The notes: a model not told the origin generated them from the sequence alone. A stretch of DNA of 13,711 nucleotides from DAIPXZ01 sp036782995 (GCA_036782995.1 DAIPXZ010000027.1:1-13711); one strand, 5' to 3'; shown: positions 6,305-11,877, numbered from the stretch's first letter. Numbers and translations are program-made.

Positions 6305-7006
6305 TTATTTTCCATTCTCGATAACCCTAAACCCGATTGCCCATACCCAGGGGTTACTTTCCCAAGGGAATCCCCGTTTCATATTTATTGAATCCCATAA
6401 TTCTCTAAATGATAATATAGGATCATCGTACAGCGCAGAAGTATGCCTATTGATTACCTCTCCCCTTGGGATAAATTCTATCCCTTCTTCTCTGGCATCT
6501 TCAGGGGTTATATCTTGTAACATCTCAACCCTGACCGATTCTATCTCAAGCGTTATTCGAGAAGCCCAGCAGGGCATGAAAATTGAAGGCCGCCACTTTG
6601 TATCAGCATACCGTCCATCATCCGTTTTAGTTTCAGGCGAAGATAGGTCAGCCCAAATATCAGAAAGCCTATTTGCGTATTCGTCTGGTATATCCCACCC
6701 GTTAATGAATCTTATATCGCCGTCCCGATATTCGATATACGGTTCTCCGTTACACGACCAATCATAGTATTTGTACGATTCCCGTACCCAAAGCCTGTCG
6801 CCCCGGTTCCCGTAAGGAGAGTTCCATATTTCTTGGACTTTTGGAAGATCAAATTTAGGCTGTGGGGCCAGTACTCTTCGTGTTTGACTCTTTCTCCCTT
6901 CCAGAATAGATTTGACTGAATCGCTGGTGAATATAATAGGGCGTTCTTTGATACTCTGTTTCGTCTTCAAATCAATCCTTATCTCTTTTGCTTCTTCAGC
7001 ATTCAT
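6305..7006 (-). CDS. ASCH/PUA-like phage protein (233 aa)
   Basis: ATG 7006-7004 follows GGAGA. The segments PIIFTSDSVKSILEGRKSQTRRV (about 23-45, split here by family habit), GDRLWVRESY (about 69-78), WRPSIFMPCWASRITLEI, VEMLQDITPEDAREEGI and SNPWVWAIGFRVI are the conserved blocks of a widespread phage protein family that I associate with the ASCH domain, an RNA-binding beta-barrel related to PUA. Its exact role in phages is not established. It stands apart from its neighbours, with its own upstream control region (7042-7093) and a promoter directly after its stop. Confidence 0.7.
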   Translation of the reverse strand: MNAEEAKEIRIDLKTKQSIKERPIIFTSDSVKSILEGRKSQTRRVLAPQPKFDLPKVQEIWNSPYGNRGDRLWVRESYKYYDWSCNGEPYIEYRDGDIRFINGWDIPDEYANRLSDIWADLSSPETKTDDGRYADTKWRPSIFMPCWASRITLEIESVRVEMLQDITPEDAREEGIEFIPRGEVINRHTSALYDDPILSFRELWDSINMKRGFPWESNPWVWAIGFRVIENGK

Positions 7007-7041
7007 TTTAATATCTCCGATATGTAAATCAGAAATAAACG

Positions 7042-7093
7042 GTTATATCATTATAGTATTCTTCTTTCGTCCTATAATAATGTAAGATATAAC
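7042..7093 (-). promoter_or_regulatory. Interrupted inverted repeat with a -10-like box
   Basis: GTTATATC-ATTATAG (7042-7056) is the reverse complement of CTATAAT (7072-7078) plus GATATAAC (7086-7093), with a 7-base insertion in the second arm. TATAAT on the minus strand (7055-7050) lies 44 bases before the 7006 start; the matching -35 is poor. It fills the 99-base gap 7007-7105 and could be a promoter with operator arms or an RNA hairpin. Confidence 0.4.
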
Positions 7094-7105
7094 GATCTAA
7101 GTTTC

Positions 7106-7312
7106 TTACATAAATTCACTATTCGGCAGATACCTGGCACGCACGCACTTGACTAATGCATCTTCTGCTAGTTCAGACGGTTCTTCGTTAATTGACCGCA
7201 TATACCGGCATTGATCCTCAAGCGCCATTGCCGTCTTACACGCAATCTGAAATGCCTCTGCTGCCGAATAAGGCGGTAGAGCCGTACATTTGTTCTGATT
7301 TGATTCACTCAT
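7106..7312 (-). CDS. Small hypothetical protein (68 aa)
   Basis: ATG 7312-7310 begins one base past the stop of the upstream gene; the SD (AGG) is weak, so coupled translation is likely. The protein starts MSESNQNKCTALPPYSAAEAFQ and is mostly helical (AAEAFQIACKTAMALEDQ), with scattered cysteines but no CxxC pair. It has no family I recognise. It is the last gene of the 8955-7106 run and is followed by the control region 7042-7093. Confidence 0.55.
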   Translation of the reverse strand: MSESNQNKCTALPPYSAAEAFQIACKTAMALEDQCRYMRSINEEPSELAEDALVKCVRARYLPNSEFM

Positions 7313-7313
7313 G

Positions 7314-7520
7314 TTAAAGTACCTGTTCCCCGCACTTCGGACAGCACTCGCCGTCTATGAAATAATCTTCTCCTAGCGCGTTAGGGTTTACAAGGTCGTA
7401 TATCGTGCCTTTCCATCCGCACGGACAACCGATCTTTTCCGATTCTCTTTCTTCGGGTATCATCATGGCGAACAGAAGCACAACAAAAACTATGATTGAC
7501 CAGATTGCAAGTACCGTCAT
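7314..7520 (-). CDS. Membrane-anchored zinc-ribbon protein (68 aa)
   Basis: ATG 7520-7518 overlaps the upstream stop by one base (TAATG). Residues 4-21 form one hydrophobic helix (LAIWSIIVFVVLLFAMMI), followed by a charged linker and a zinc ribbon: CPCGWKG near residue 32 and CCPKCGEQ near the end. This suggests a small protein tethered to the inner membrane with a cytoplasmic zinc knuckle. Function unknown. Confidence 0.65.
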   Translation of the reverse strand: MTVLAIWSIIVFVVLLFAMMIPEERESEKIGCPCGWKGTIYDLVNPNALGEDYFIDGECCPKCGEQVL

Positions 7521-7861
7521 TATGCTGTTTCCTTCTCAAAAAGTTCCCGTATCCTTTTGCGTAATGCTCGGATTCTATCTTTGAATTCCTTAAGTGTGCA
7601 TGACGGATTTGAGAAAATAGTATAAATAGTAAGTCCTAATTTATATTCACCTGCTAACTTACAGCAAGCGGATGCCCCACTAGTCATATAGATTCTTGTA
7701 AATGGACATTCCTTGCAGCCGCCTAACATATATTTATGGCAAAATATACAAGGTTTAATGGTTTCGATATACGGGAAAACCCAATCATCTTTAGCCTTAC
7801 TCACCGCCGTCTTGTCCATTAAGCATTTCCATTCGTCTGCGGTTACTTTAATCTTACTCAT
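7520..7861 (-). CDS. Cys-rich protein with helical tail (113 aa)
   Basis: ATG 7861-7859 follows GAGGT. Cysteines at 38, 41, 49, 52, 66 and 67 (CIFC, CKEC, ACC) match a phage-type C-x2-C...C-x2-C pattern seen in short proteins that bind a metal or Fe-S cluster. The C-terminus (KEFKDRIRALRKRIRELFEKE) is a charged amphipathic, coiled-coil-like helix. It is followed by the membrane-anchored zinc-ribbon gene with one-base overlap, so the two may act together. Role unknown. Confidence 0.65.
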   Translation of the reverse strand: MSKIKVTADEWKCLMDKTAVSKAKDDWVFPYIETIKPCIFCHKYMLGGCKECPFTRIYMTSGASACCKLAGEYKLGLTIYTIFSNPSCTLKEFKDRIRALRKRIRELFEKETA

Positions 7862-7864
7862 GTC

Positions 7865-8089
7865 TTACCTCGCCATCGTTATCGTCAGGGGACGTAGGGT
7901 TGAACGATCAAAATTAACCCGGAAAATTGCGTTGCTTAAACACGCATACGCGTGGTATAAACCCGCATGGTGAACGCGCTTGCACAACTTCTTTCGTCCC
8001 GGGTTCGAGCCGGGGTCTTCCGTGTGCTCTTCGGTCTTCGAGATGACGAATTCCACGTGCGGGAATTGGCAAGACGTTCCGGTTTTCAT
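7865..8089 (-). CDS. Doubtful ORF in the 7862-8130 gap (74 aa)
   Basis: The gap of 268 bases between 8131 and 7861 has one open frame from ATG 8089-8087 to TAA 7867-7865, four bases before the next ATG, as expected for an operon gene. Against it: no good SD at its own start (a GGAGGT at about 8114-8119 sits some 25 bases too far upstream) and the sequence is unremarkable (MKTGTSCQFPHVEFV...). A hairpin with TTCGAG loop at 7998-8014 lies inside it. It could be a real gene or an untranslated leader. Confidence 0.35.
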   Translation of the reverse strand: MKTGTSCQFPHVEFVISKTEEHTEDPGSNPGRKKLCKRVHHAGLYHAYACLSNAIFRVNFDRSTLRPLTITMAR

Positions 8090-8130
8090 ATGGTCATCGG
8101 CAGTCTCGGATTACGGAAGCTCACCTCCGG

Positions 8131-8421
8131 TTATAAGATGATTTCGTAAATCAAAATCAGGATAGCCGCGACAATAACTGCTTTCATTATTGCCCATATC
8201 GCCAGGCACGAAAGATACTTGCTCCGTCCCGAATAGTACGGATGGTTGCCCGTGTCGATTCTGAACCGGCGATATTCTCTGTTGAACTTCGGCTTATCCA
8301 TTTTGTTGCCCGATTTCGTCCACGCTGAAAGTATTATCGCAGATATCGAGACCAAAGTAAAGGAAAAAATAAGGAAAATCGGGATCGGGCAAAGCACGTC
8401 ACGAAATACGGAAGCTATCAT
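8131..8421 (-). CDS. Two-helix membrane protein (96 aa)
   Basis: Start at ATG 8421-8419 (MIASVFRDVLC), two bases after the upstream stop; an upstream in-frame extension would overlap that gene. Hydrophobic helices at about residues 11-33 (IPIFLIFSFTLVSISAIIL) and 74-95 (AIMKAVIVAAILILIYEIIL) flank a polar, basic loop. The two-helix layout resembles small phage membrane proteins including holins, but there is no lysis gene nearby, so holin is only one possibility. Confidence 0.6.
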   Translation of the reverse strand: MIASVFRDVLCPIPIFLIFSFTLVSISAIILSAWTKSGNKMDKPKFNREYRRFRIDTGNHPYYSGRSKYLSCLAIWAIMKAVIVAAILILIYEIIL

Positions 8422-8422
8422 C

Positions 8423-8686
8423 TTACGCCACCCCACGCGCCGCAGCAAAAATGTTTCTTACCTTGTGCCGCCGTTCCTGGTTTATCCGACGATACTGGCT
8501 CTTTATCCAGTGCCGCTCAATCGGAGAAATGTACCGCTGTACGTTCGTTGTTTCGTATCGACCCATTTCTCCAACTTCGATCCCGGTTACGCCTTCACCC
8601 AAATAGATATATTCTATTGTGACCAGTACCGGAGCATCATCGAGCCAAACTAAAACCTCTTTTTCGTACCTTAAATCTGCGCTCAT
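8423..8686 (-). CDS. Small hypothetical protein (87 aa)
   Basis: Start at ATG 8686-8684 because GGAGG lies five bases upstream; the longer open frame would overlap the preceding gene. The protein begins MSADLRYEKEVLVWLDD and has an alternating hydrophobic pattern suggesting beta-strands (LVTIEYIYLGEG), then a basic C-terminus (IKSQYRRINQERRHKVR). No family recognised. The stop is followed within two bases by the start of the membrane protein, so they are co-translated. Confidence 0.6.
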   Translation of the reverse strand: MSADLRYEKEVLVWLDDAPVLVTIEYIYLGEGVTGIEVGEMGRYETTNVQRYISPIERHWIKSQYRRINQERRHKVRNIFAAARGVA

Positions 8687-8712
8687 TCTATCCTCCATCG
8701 GTTGCGGTTGCA

Positions 8713-8955
8713 TCATCCTAAGGCCACTTCTGCCCGGACATCGAACGGGTGCCGGATACGCCATTTGCGCATGACCTTCGCTTGAAACCAGCGGACATCT
8801 TCAACATCTCTGCCGCGGTCATACATTTCTAATTCGGCTTCGCGCATAGCCCAGTACCTGCTTTGATAATCTGCTATCTGATCGGCAAGGCGTTCGATCT
8901 CTTCTTCTTTCCCGTCGGCAAGAGCGTCCTGAATCTCTTCGTCAGTAAGGTACAT
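8713..8955 (-). CDS. Acidic helical small protein (80 aa)
   Basis: ATG 8955-8953 overlaps the end of the upstream gene by 14 bases and has GGAG at eight bases. The protein starts MYLTDEEIQDALADGKEEEIERLADQ, a strongly acidic helix, followed by a Tyr/Arg-rich part (YQSRYWAMREAELEMYDRG) and a basic end. It may be a small helical adaptor. No family recognised. Confidence 0.6.
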   Translation of the reverse strand: MYLTDEEIQDALADGKEEEIERLADQIADYQSRYWAMREAELEMYDRGRDVEDVRWFQAKVMRKWRIRHPFDVRAEVALG

Positions 8956-9295
8956 TCGATGGCTCCATTAACTGCTGTCGGTATTGGCTCTTACAATCAC
9001 AACAACGCTTAAAAAGTTCCTTCGTGCTTTCCGCTCGATCAACCGTAAATCCGGCAAGATCATATCCCGATAAATCTGGCTGTTCATACGGAGATTCATG
9101 CCGATACCCACGACGTACCATTTCCCGGGCAAGTTCGTCGTGTCGGTATTTCATGGCAGCCGGTTCGATCTGGCCACGCCGTCCTTCGATGCGGTGCCCC
9201 TTGATAAACATGTGCCGGAACTTATGGAGTTCTCCATGCTCCCCAAGTAAATGCTTGCGACACATAAACCGCGGATTGGACATCCACATTCTCAA
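8942..9295 (-). CDS. T4 endonuclease V (DenV)-like protein (117 aa)
   Basis: The frame opens at TTG 9295-9293 (nine bases after AGGGG) or at ATG 9289; TTG is preferred for SD spacing. The block CRKHLLGEHGEL (12-23) and RHDELAREMVRRGY (51-64) parallels T4 pyrimidine-dimer glycosylase (ADQHLMAEYRELPR and RQIELIAECLKRG). Glu22 aligns with the catalytic Glu23. T4 DenV also uses its N-terminal Thr2 amine, whereas here residue 2 would be Arg or Trp, so the same chemistry is not assured. It would act on damaged DNA in the cytoplasm. Many phage proteins of this look are left as hypothetical. Confidence 0.55.
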   Translation of the reverse strand: MRMWMSNPRFMCRKHLLGEHGELHKFRHMFIKGHRIEGRRGQIEPAAMKYRHDELAREMVRRGYRHESPYEQPDLSGYDLAGFTVDRAESTKELFKRCCDCKSQYRQQLMEPSNVPY

Positions 9296-9299
9296 GAAT

Positions 9300-9704
9300 C
9301 TATTCCCCTTGCCTCCATGACATAACTAGCGGGTCAACTCGGACCGCCGAAACTGCCCGGCGTTGCGTTGTGCGTATGATCGAAGTACGCCCTTGCATTG
9401 CTGTAGCCTGGATGCTTGCACCCGGCGTCCATCTGTCCGGCCATGTGTGCCTGTTCCACTTCAACAGGCGTTCGGCCTCGCACTTCCGGCAGTAGTGCGG
9501 ATGCGAGCCGTTCGCCCCGGTGTCGCAATCAAATCCGTCGCGGCAGGACCGCAGGAACTCCTCCATGTTATGAACCCGACGCGCAAGGCTCCTTATCGCT
9601 TCCTTGCGGCCTTCATCGTCGAACGCGAAGACGATGCTCAAAACGCGCTCAGAAACAGAACCATGCGGCCGAAGGTATTCTCTGTTCGCTCCTTCGTCAC
9701 TCAC
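9300..9704 (-). CDS. Zinc-motif protein (134 aa), possibly frameshifted C-terminus
   Basis: Start at GTG 9704-9702, with AGGTGAGG about ten bases upstream. Residues 1-80 look genuine: a helix (SVSERVLSIVFAFDDEGR) and a zinc motif C-D-C...HPHYCRKCEAE (about 54-77). The rest (KWNRHTWPDRWTPGASIQ...) looks like out-of-frame translation, while frame -1 over 9334-9460 reads QAHMAGQMDAGCKHPGY, which is more protein-like. The true product may be a longer conserved protein broken by a one-base shift, or read by frameshifting. It is separated from the DenV-like gene by only four bases. Confidence 0.6.
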   Translation of the reverse strand: MSDEGANREYLRPHGSVSERVLSIVFAFDDEGRKEAIRSLARRVHNMEEFLRSCRDGFDCDTGANGSHPHYCRKCEAERLLKWNRHTWPDRWTPGASIQATAMQGRTSIIRTTQRRAVSAVRVDPLVMSWRQGE

Positions 9705-9731
9705 TCCGAAACCCTCACCTTCTCGTAAAAA

Positions 9732-9917
9732 TTAAAAAAGGCCACCGCCAATCTCGAACACCTCAAATCCGCAAGCCCGTCCAAGCGGATTATTATTCCC
9801 GGCCTCAATAGCCTCTTTGTCGGTGGTAAACATTGCAAGTTGTCCGTTGTCATCCACCATCGGAAGATAGATGCCTATCCTTTGGTGATTTAGGATCACG
9901 AAATAAGGCTTTTCCAT
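9732..9917 (-). CDS. Small hypothetical protein (61 aa)
   Basis: ATG 9917-9915 follows a strong GGAGGT. The protein starts MEKPYFVILNHQRIGIYLPMVDDNGQ, likely beta-strand first, with a helix (TDKEAIEAGNNN) and a hydrophobic end (CGFEVFEIGGGLF). No family recognised. Its start lies about 20 bases from the attC-like R'' at 9937, so it sits at a cassette edge. A T-rich stretch follows its stop, but the preceding stem (GGC/GCC) is too short to call a terminator. Confidence 0.65.
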   Translation of the reverse strand: MEKPYFVILNHQRIGIYLPMVDDNGQLAMFTTDKEAIEAGNNNPLGRACGFEVFEIGGGLF

Positions 9918-9936
9918 TTACACCTCCAAATTTAGA

Positions 9937-9990
9937 TTTTAACAAGTCGCTTCAGCGGACGGTGAACCGCCGCTGAGCTTAGCGCTCCAG
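9937..9990 (+). repeat. attC-like site close to the classic consensus, right core lost
   Basis: TTTTAAC (9937-9943) is followed by AAGTCG, then L'' TCAGCGGACGG (9952-9962), loop TGAA, and L' CCGCCGCTGA (9967-9976). The unpaired A (9959) is at the same place as in the textbook aadA element. The next bases GCTTAGCG match the L' spacer, but where GTTAGGC should follow the sequence reads CTCCAG, so the recombination core on the right is destroyed. Polarity is clearly plus. Confidence 0.7.
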
Positions 9991-10221
9991 TTTATCTCGC
10001 TTCGCTCGAAAACTGAGCTTTGTCGTCGGCGCAGGATCGCGTCGGTATGTAATGACCCTGTTCGGGGCGGCGATCCCCGGACAGGTCGCCCCAATTGTCG
10101 GTCGCAGCGTGGAGTAGAAGACAGAGTGTGTCCCAGCCTTGTTCTCCACGATGGCGGTGTACCACCAGCGCCGAACCAAGCGCCGAAGGGTATCTCCATC
10201 CGCCGCGCTTCGCTTGCTCAT
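9979..10221 (-). CDS. Basic hypothetical protein (80 aa)
   Basis: ATG 10221-10219 follows GAGGG and starts nine bases after the stop of the zinc-finger gene. The protein begins MSKRSAADGDTLRRLVRRWWYTAIVEN and is strongly basic throughout, with Arg/Lys clusters at both ends (RRDPAPTTKLSFRAKRDKLER). This suggests nucleic-acid contact, but no domain is recognised. Its stop codon falls at the outer edge of the attC-like site 9937-9990. Confidence 0.5.
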   Translation of the reverse strand: MSKRSAADGDTLRRLVRRWWYTAIVENKAGTHSVFYSTLRPTIGATCPGIAAPNRVITYRRDPAPTTKLSFRAKRDKLER

Positions 10222-10230
10222 TCCGAACCC

Positions 10231-10713
10231 TCAGCTTTCACGTTGGGCAATCTCTCGGTCCCACCGCGCCCAACACTGTGCCTTGTGGCCGAAGTGCGTA
10301 CAGCGCGAGAACGTCGATCCAAGCGATGCGTCGCATTCACCCCAGTCCGGCTTACTCTTGTAATCGGCGCACTGATACCACCATGCGGGACATGTGAACT
10401 TGCGGTTTTCCGATCCTCTGGGGAACGGCTTGCCTGCATCCCAATCTTCATGCGGCATCCCGCCGAACTGCTCCAGCGTGTGCCCATTGCCCGCGCCGAT
10501 AAAGATGCCGGGGTTGACCTCGTACACACGCTTGATGCCGGGGCGCGGCTTGCGACCCGTGAACTCATCGTAGGTGTGCTCGAAATGGTGACACCCAGTG
10601 CCATTGCAGGTGTGGCAGACAACCGCCGCGCCGTCGCGCTCGCCCATGCCAGCATACAGACCTGTGCCGCTGCAACTCTGGCACTGCTCGTCAAACTCGA
10701 TTACCTTCTTCAT
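10231..10713 (-). CDS. DnaJ-type zinc-finger protein (160 aa)
   Basis: Start at ATG 10713-10711, which has AGGAGA at six bases; upstream codons in the frame are attC-like sequence. Near the N-terminus two CxxCxGxG motifs, CQSCSGTG and CHTCNGTG (about residues 9-16 and 32-39), form half of a DnaJ-like zinc centre. The rest (NPGIFIGAGNGHTLEQFGGMP..., CPAWWYQC) carries further cysteines and tryptophans. No J-domain is present, so it is not a chaperone as such; short CxxCxGxG proteins occur in phages with unknown role. It probably forms an operon with the 9979-10221 gene. Confidence 0.7.
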   Translation of the reverse strand: MKKVIEFDEQCQSCSGTGLYAGMGERDGAAVVCHTCNGTGCHHFEHTYDEFTGRKPRPGIKRVYEVNPGIFIGAGNGHTLEQFGGMPHEDWDAGKPFPRGSENRKFTCPAWWYQCADYKSKPDWGECDASLGSTFSRCTHFGHKAQCWARWDREIAQRES

Positions 10714-10736
10714 GTCGTTTCTCCTGTGTTGCGAAT

Positions 10737-10809
10737 TGCCAACCATCCCATGCACCGCTATCGGGGTTCCGCTCCGCTACACCCTGAAGGGTGATGCGGA
10801 TCGTTCATG
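10737..10809 (+). repeat. Weak attC-like palindrome
   Basis: TGCCAAC (10737-10743) and GTTCATG (10803-10809) bound 73 bp. ATCCCATGCACC pairs with GGTGATGCGGAT with small bulges. Neither core is an exact match, and the internal hairpin CACCCT/AGGGTG (around 10780-10794) complicates it. Its position, 23 bases from the start of the zinc-finger gene, matches the pattern of the better sites. Confidence 0.35.
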
Positions 10810-10824
10810 CTTCCCTCAGTCCTC

Positions 10825-10905
10825 CTATTCGCAGATAAAAGAATCGACACCCTCACGAGTGTCGAAATCCCGAACCCAATCCCTGATGATCTGATCCTGG
10901 TCCAT
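10825..10905 (-). CDS. Candidate 26-aa peptide
   Basis: ATG 10905-10903 has a near-ideal AAGGAGG five to six bases upstream, itself preceded by a hairpin (10918-10933). The peptide (MDQDQIIRDWVRDFD...) is acidic and helical. A hairpin TCGACAC/GTGTCGA (10844-10865) lies inside it. An alternative 51-aa frame (10853-11008) covers the same DNA. A further ATG at 10808 with a similar AGGGAAGC leader opens a 16-aa frame. One or more may be leader peptides. Confidence 0.4.
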   Translation of the reverse strand: MDQDQIIRDWVRDFDTREGVDSFICE

Positions 10906-11008
10906 GCTTCCCTCCTTCCGGGATAAATCCCGGATGCTGATTTGGACTTGCCGGGACGTTCGCCCAGGCATGCTTGACTTCCCTTCCGATGGTTGCTCTG
11001 TGGGTCAT
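10853..11008 (-). CDS. Alternative small ORF (51 aa)
   Basis: ATG 11008-11006 is preceded by AGGGA. The frame reads MTHRATIGREVKHAWANV and becomes Gly/His-rich towards its end. It overlaps the 26-aa candidate in another frame, so probably only one is translated; the better SD favours the shorter one. It would be the first gene after the promoter at 11050-11077. Confidence 0.3.
   Translation of the reverse strand: MTHRATIGREVKHAWANVPASPNQHPGFIPEGGKHGPGSDHQGLGSGFRHS
10918..10933 (-). promoter_or_regulatory. Hairpin directly upstream of a strong SD
   Basis: CCGGGATAAATCCCGG, extendable by one T-A pair, ends immediately before AAGGAGG in the minus-strand transcript. The arrangement mirrors the hairpin at 489-511. 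It could gate access to the SD; no U-run follows. Confidence 0.4.
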
Positions 11009-11046
11009 CGCCTTCCCTGCTTTCCCTCTGGCTCCCCTACTGTGCC

Positions 11047-11073
11047 CTTATAATAACAGATTGTCAGTATAAG
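11047..11073. promoter_or_regulatory. 27-bp imperfect palindrome, operator candidate
   Basis: CTTATA...TATAAG forms the ends; across 13 mirrored positions 10 pair, with an ACA/TGT inner core. It covers the -10 box and spacer of the leftward promoter at 11050-11077. The size and symmetry fit a dimeric HTH repressor; the HTH gene at 11616-11840 is the obvious candidate partner, by proximity only. Confidence 0.5.
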
Positions 11074-11077
11074 CCAA
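11050..11077 (-). promoter_or_regulatory. Candidate promoter for the leftward genes below 11050
   Basis: Minus strand: -35 TTGGCT (11077-11072), 16-bp spacer, -10 TATTAT (11055-11050). ATTATA one base on would give 17 bp. It faces the short ORFs and the cassette-like genes 10713-9979. Confidence 0.4.
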
Positions 11078-11119
11078 GACTTTTTTTGATTTTTTTTAAT
11101 AGACCTCAAAGTCGGGACA

Positions 11120-11141
11120 TACCGCCAACCTTATGGCGGTA
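11120..11141. repeat. Perfect inverted repeat over the start of the plus-strand gene
   Basis: TACCGCCA (11120-11127) and TGGCGGTA (11134-11141) are exact complements around a 6-nt loop. The start ATG (11133-11135) lies at the loop edge, so the hairpin or a bound protein could block initiation. Confidence 0.45.
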
Positions 11142-11627
11142 CGGGTTTGTAATGAACGGAACGCTATAACTGATTTTTGCCCGATATGCAGGAGCAAGTT
11201 CAGTATCGGCGTCGGTATCGGGCACTGGCTATTTGTTGTCCGGGATAATTGGTTCGTGCGCGGTCCGTTGCTGGCGGAACAATTATCGAGATGGTATCGC
11301 AGACTTTTAGCAAACGATACTACCCTAGAAAGTAAGCCGCGATATTTGATTGGAGAAGTCGCCGACAAGTTAGCCGGGTTGTTTGTCAGGATACAACCTG
11401 GACAAGAAATATGCTCTGTATGCGGTAGGCAATCCGATATGGCCGATCCCGATATATCCGATTTGCCGATGGTCATGTATTTAACCGTTTCAGCGTTTCC
11501 GGTTGAATTAGTCACTATGCCTGTATTCGATTGCATGTCTGCTCTTAACCTCGGCCGCTGCTCTCTGTGCTGGTATCCATGCCGATCAACGCTGTGCCAG
11601 TATTGCAAGACCATATTAACCGAATAA
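11133..11627 (+). CDS. Four-knuckle zinc-type protein (164 aa), only plus-strand gene
   Basis: Four Cys-x2-Cys pairs are visible: C16/C19 (CPIC), C94/C97 (CSVC), C143/C146 with C150, and C155/C158 (CQYC), likely two zinc sites at the ends of the fold. Between them are helices rich in Trp/Arg (EQLSRWYRRLL) and a hydrophobic strand (LPMVMYLTVSAF). The spacing of knuckles argues that this strand, not the longer opposing frame, is coding. ATG 11133 has no SD, and an inverted repeat overlaps it. The gene is convergent with the HTH gene, overlapping its end by 12 bases. It may be a regulator or a cargo gene with its own transcription. Confidence 0.6.
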   Translation: MAVRVCNERNAITDFCPICRSKFSIGVGIGHWLFVVRDNWFVRGPLLAEQLSRWYRRLLANDTTLESKPRYLIGEVADKLAGLFVRIQPGQEICSVCGRQSDMADPDISDLPMVMYLTVSAFPVELVTMPVFDCMSALNLGRCSLCWYPCRSTLCQYCKTILTE

Positions 11628-11840
11628 TACTTGCGCGTCAATAATATTCATTCCGCGCAGTTGACGTTCTTCGTTGATTACTTCCACGATACGGTATACC
11701 GTTTTCGGGTTAGGATTCTTTGACCGGCAAACGGCAAACGTCCACTGGTCAGACCTGGCAACCGCCCGGGACAAGTCGCGTTTAGTCCATCCGATAGCCG
11801 CGAGTTGTCGGGACAGTTCGTCTTTGAATTTATGATCCAT
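11616..11840 (-). CDS. Small HTH DNA-binding protein (74 aa)
   Basis: ATG 11840-11838 has GGAG eight bases upstream. Residues 8-50 (DELSRQLAAIGWTKRDLSRAVARSDQWTFAVCRSKNP as family-like pieces) fit an XRE/Cro-type helix-turn-helix, with WTKRDLSRAV as helix two and the SDQWTF part as the recognition region. The C-terminal helix (VYRIVEVINEERQLRG) could dimerise. It is preceded by a 145-base leader with interleaved inverted repeats and faces the divergent region around 11050, which holds a palindromic operator candidate. Confidence 0.6.
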   Translation of the reverse strand: MDHKFKDELSRQLAAIGWTKRDLSRAVARSDQWTFAVCRSKNPNPKTVYRIVEVINEERQLRGMNIIDAQVLFG

Positions 11841-11877
11841 TACCGTATCTCCGTGAAAGATGGTTTATTGAGTTCAT

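Noticed and set aside
7998..8014. tRNA-like T arm (CCCGG-GTTCGAG-CCGGG) on the plus strand
   Set aside because: No matching acceptor, D or anticodon arm can be built around it and the loop starts with G rather than T; probably a chance hairpin.
10195..10246. Further attC-like remnant ending in GTTGGGC (10240-10246)
   Set aside because: The R' core is exact but it lies in the coding end of the 10231-10713 gene and no clear arms or R'' could be fixed.
11081..11098. T-runs as a rho-independent terminator
   Set aside because: The only upstream dyad (11047-11073) is AT-rich, imperfect and separated from the T-runs; it fits an operator better.
11096..11641. 181-codon minus-strand open frame
   Set aside because: Composition is Ser/Thr/Asn-rich and motif-free; the opposite strand encodes the four CxxC pairs.
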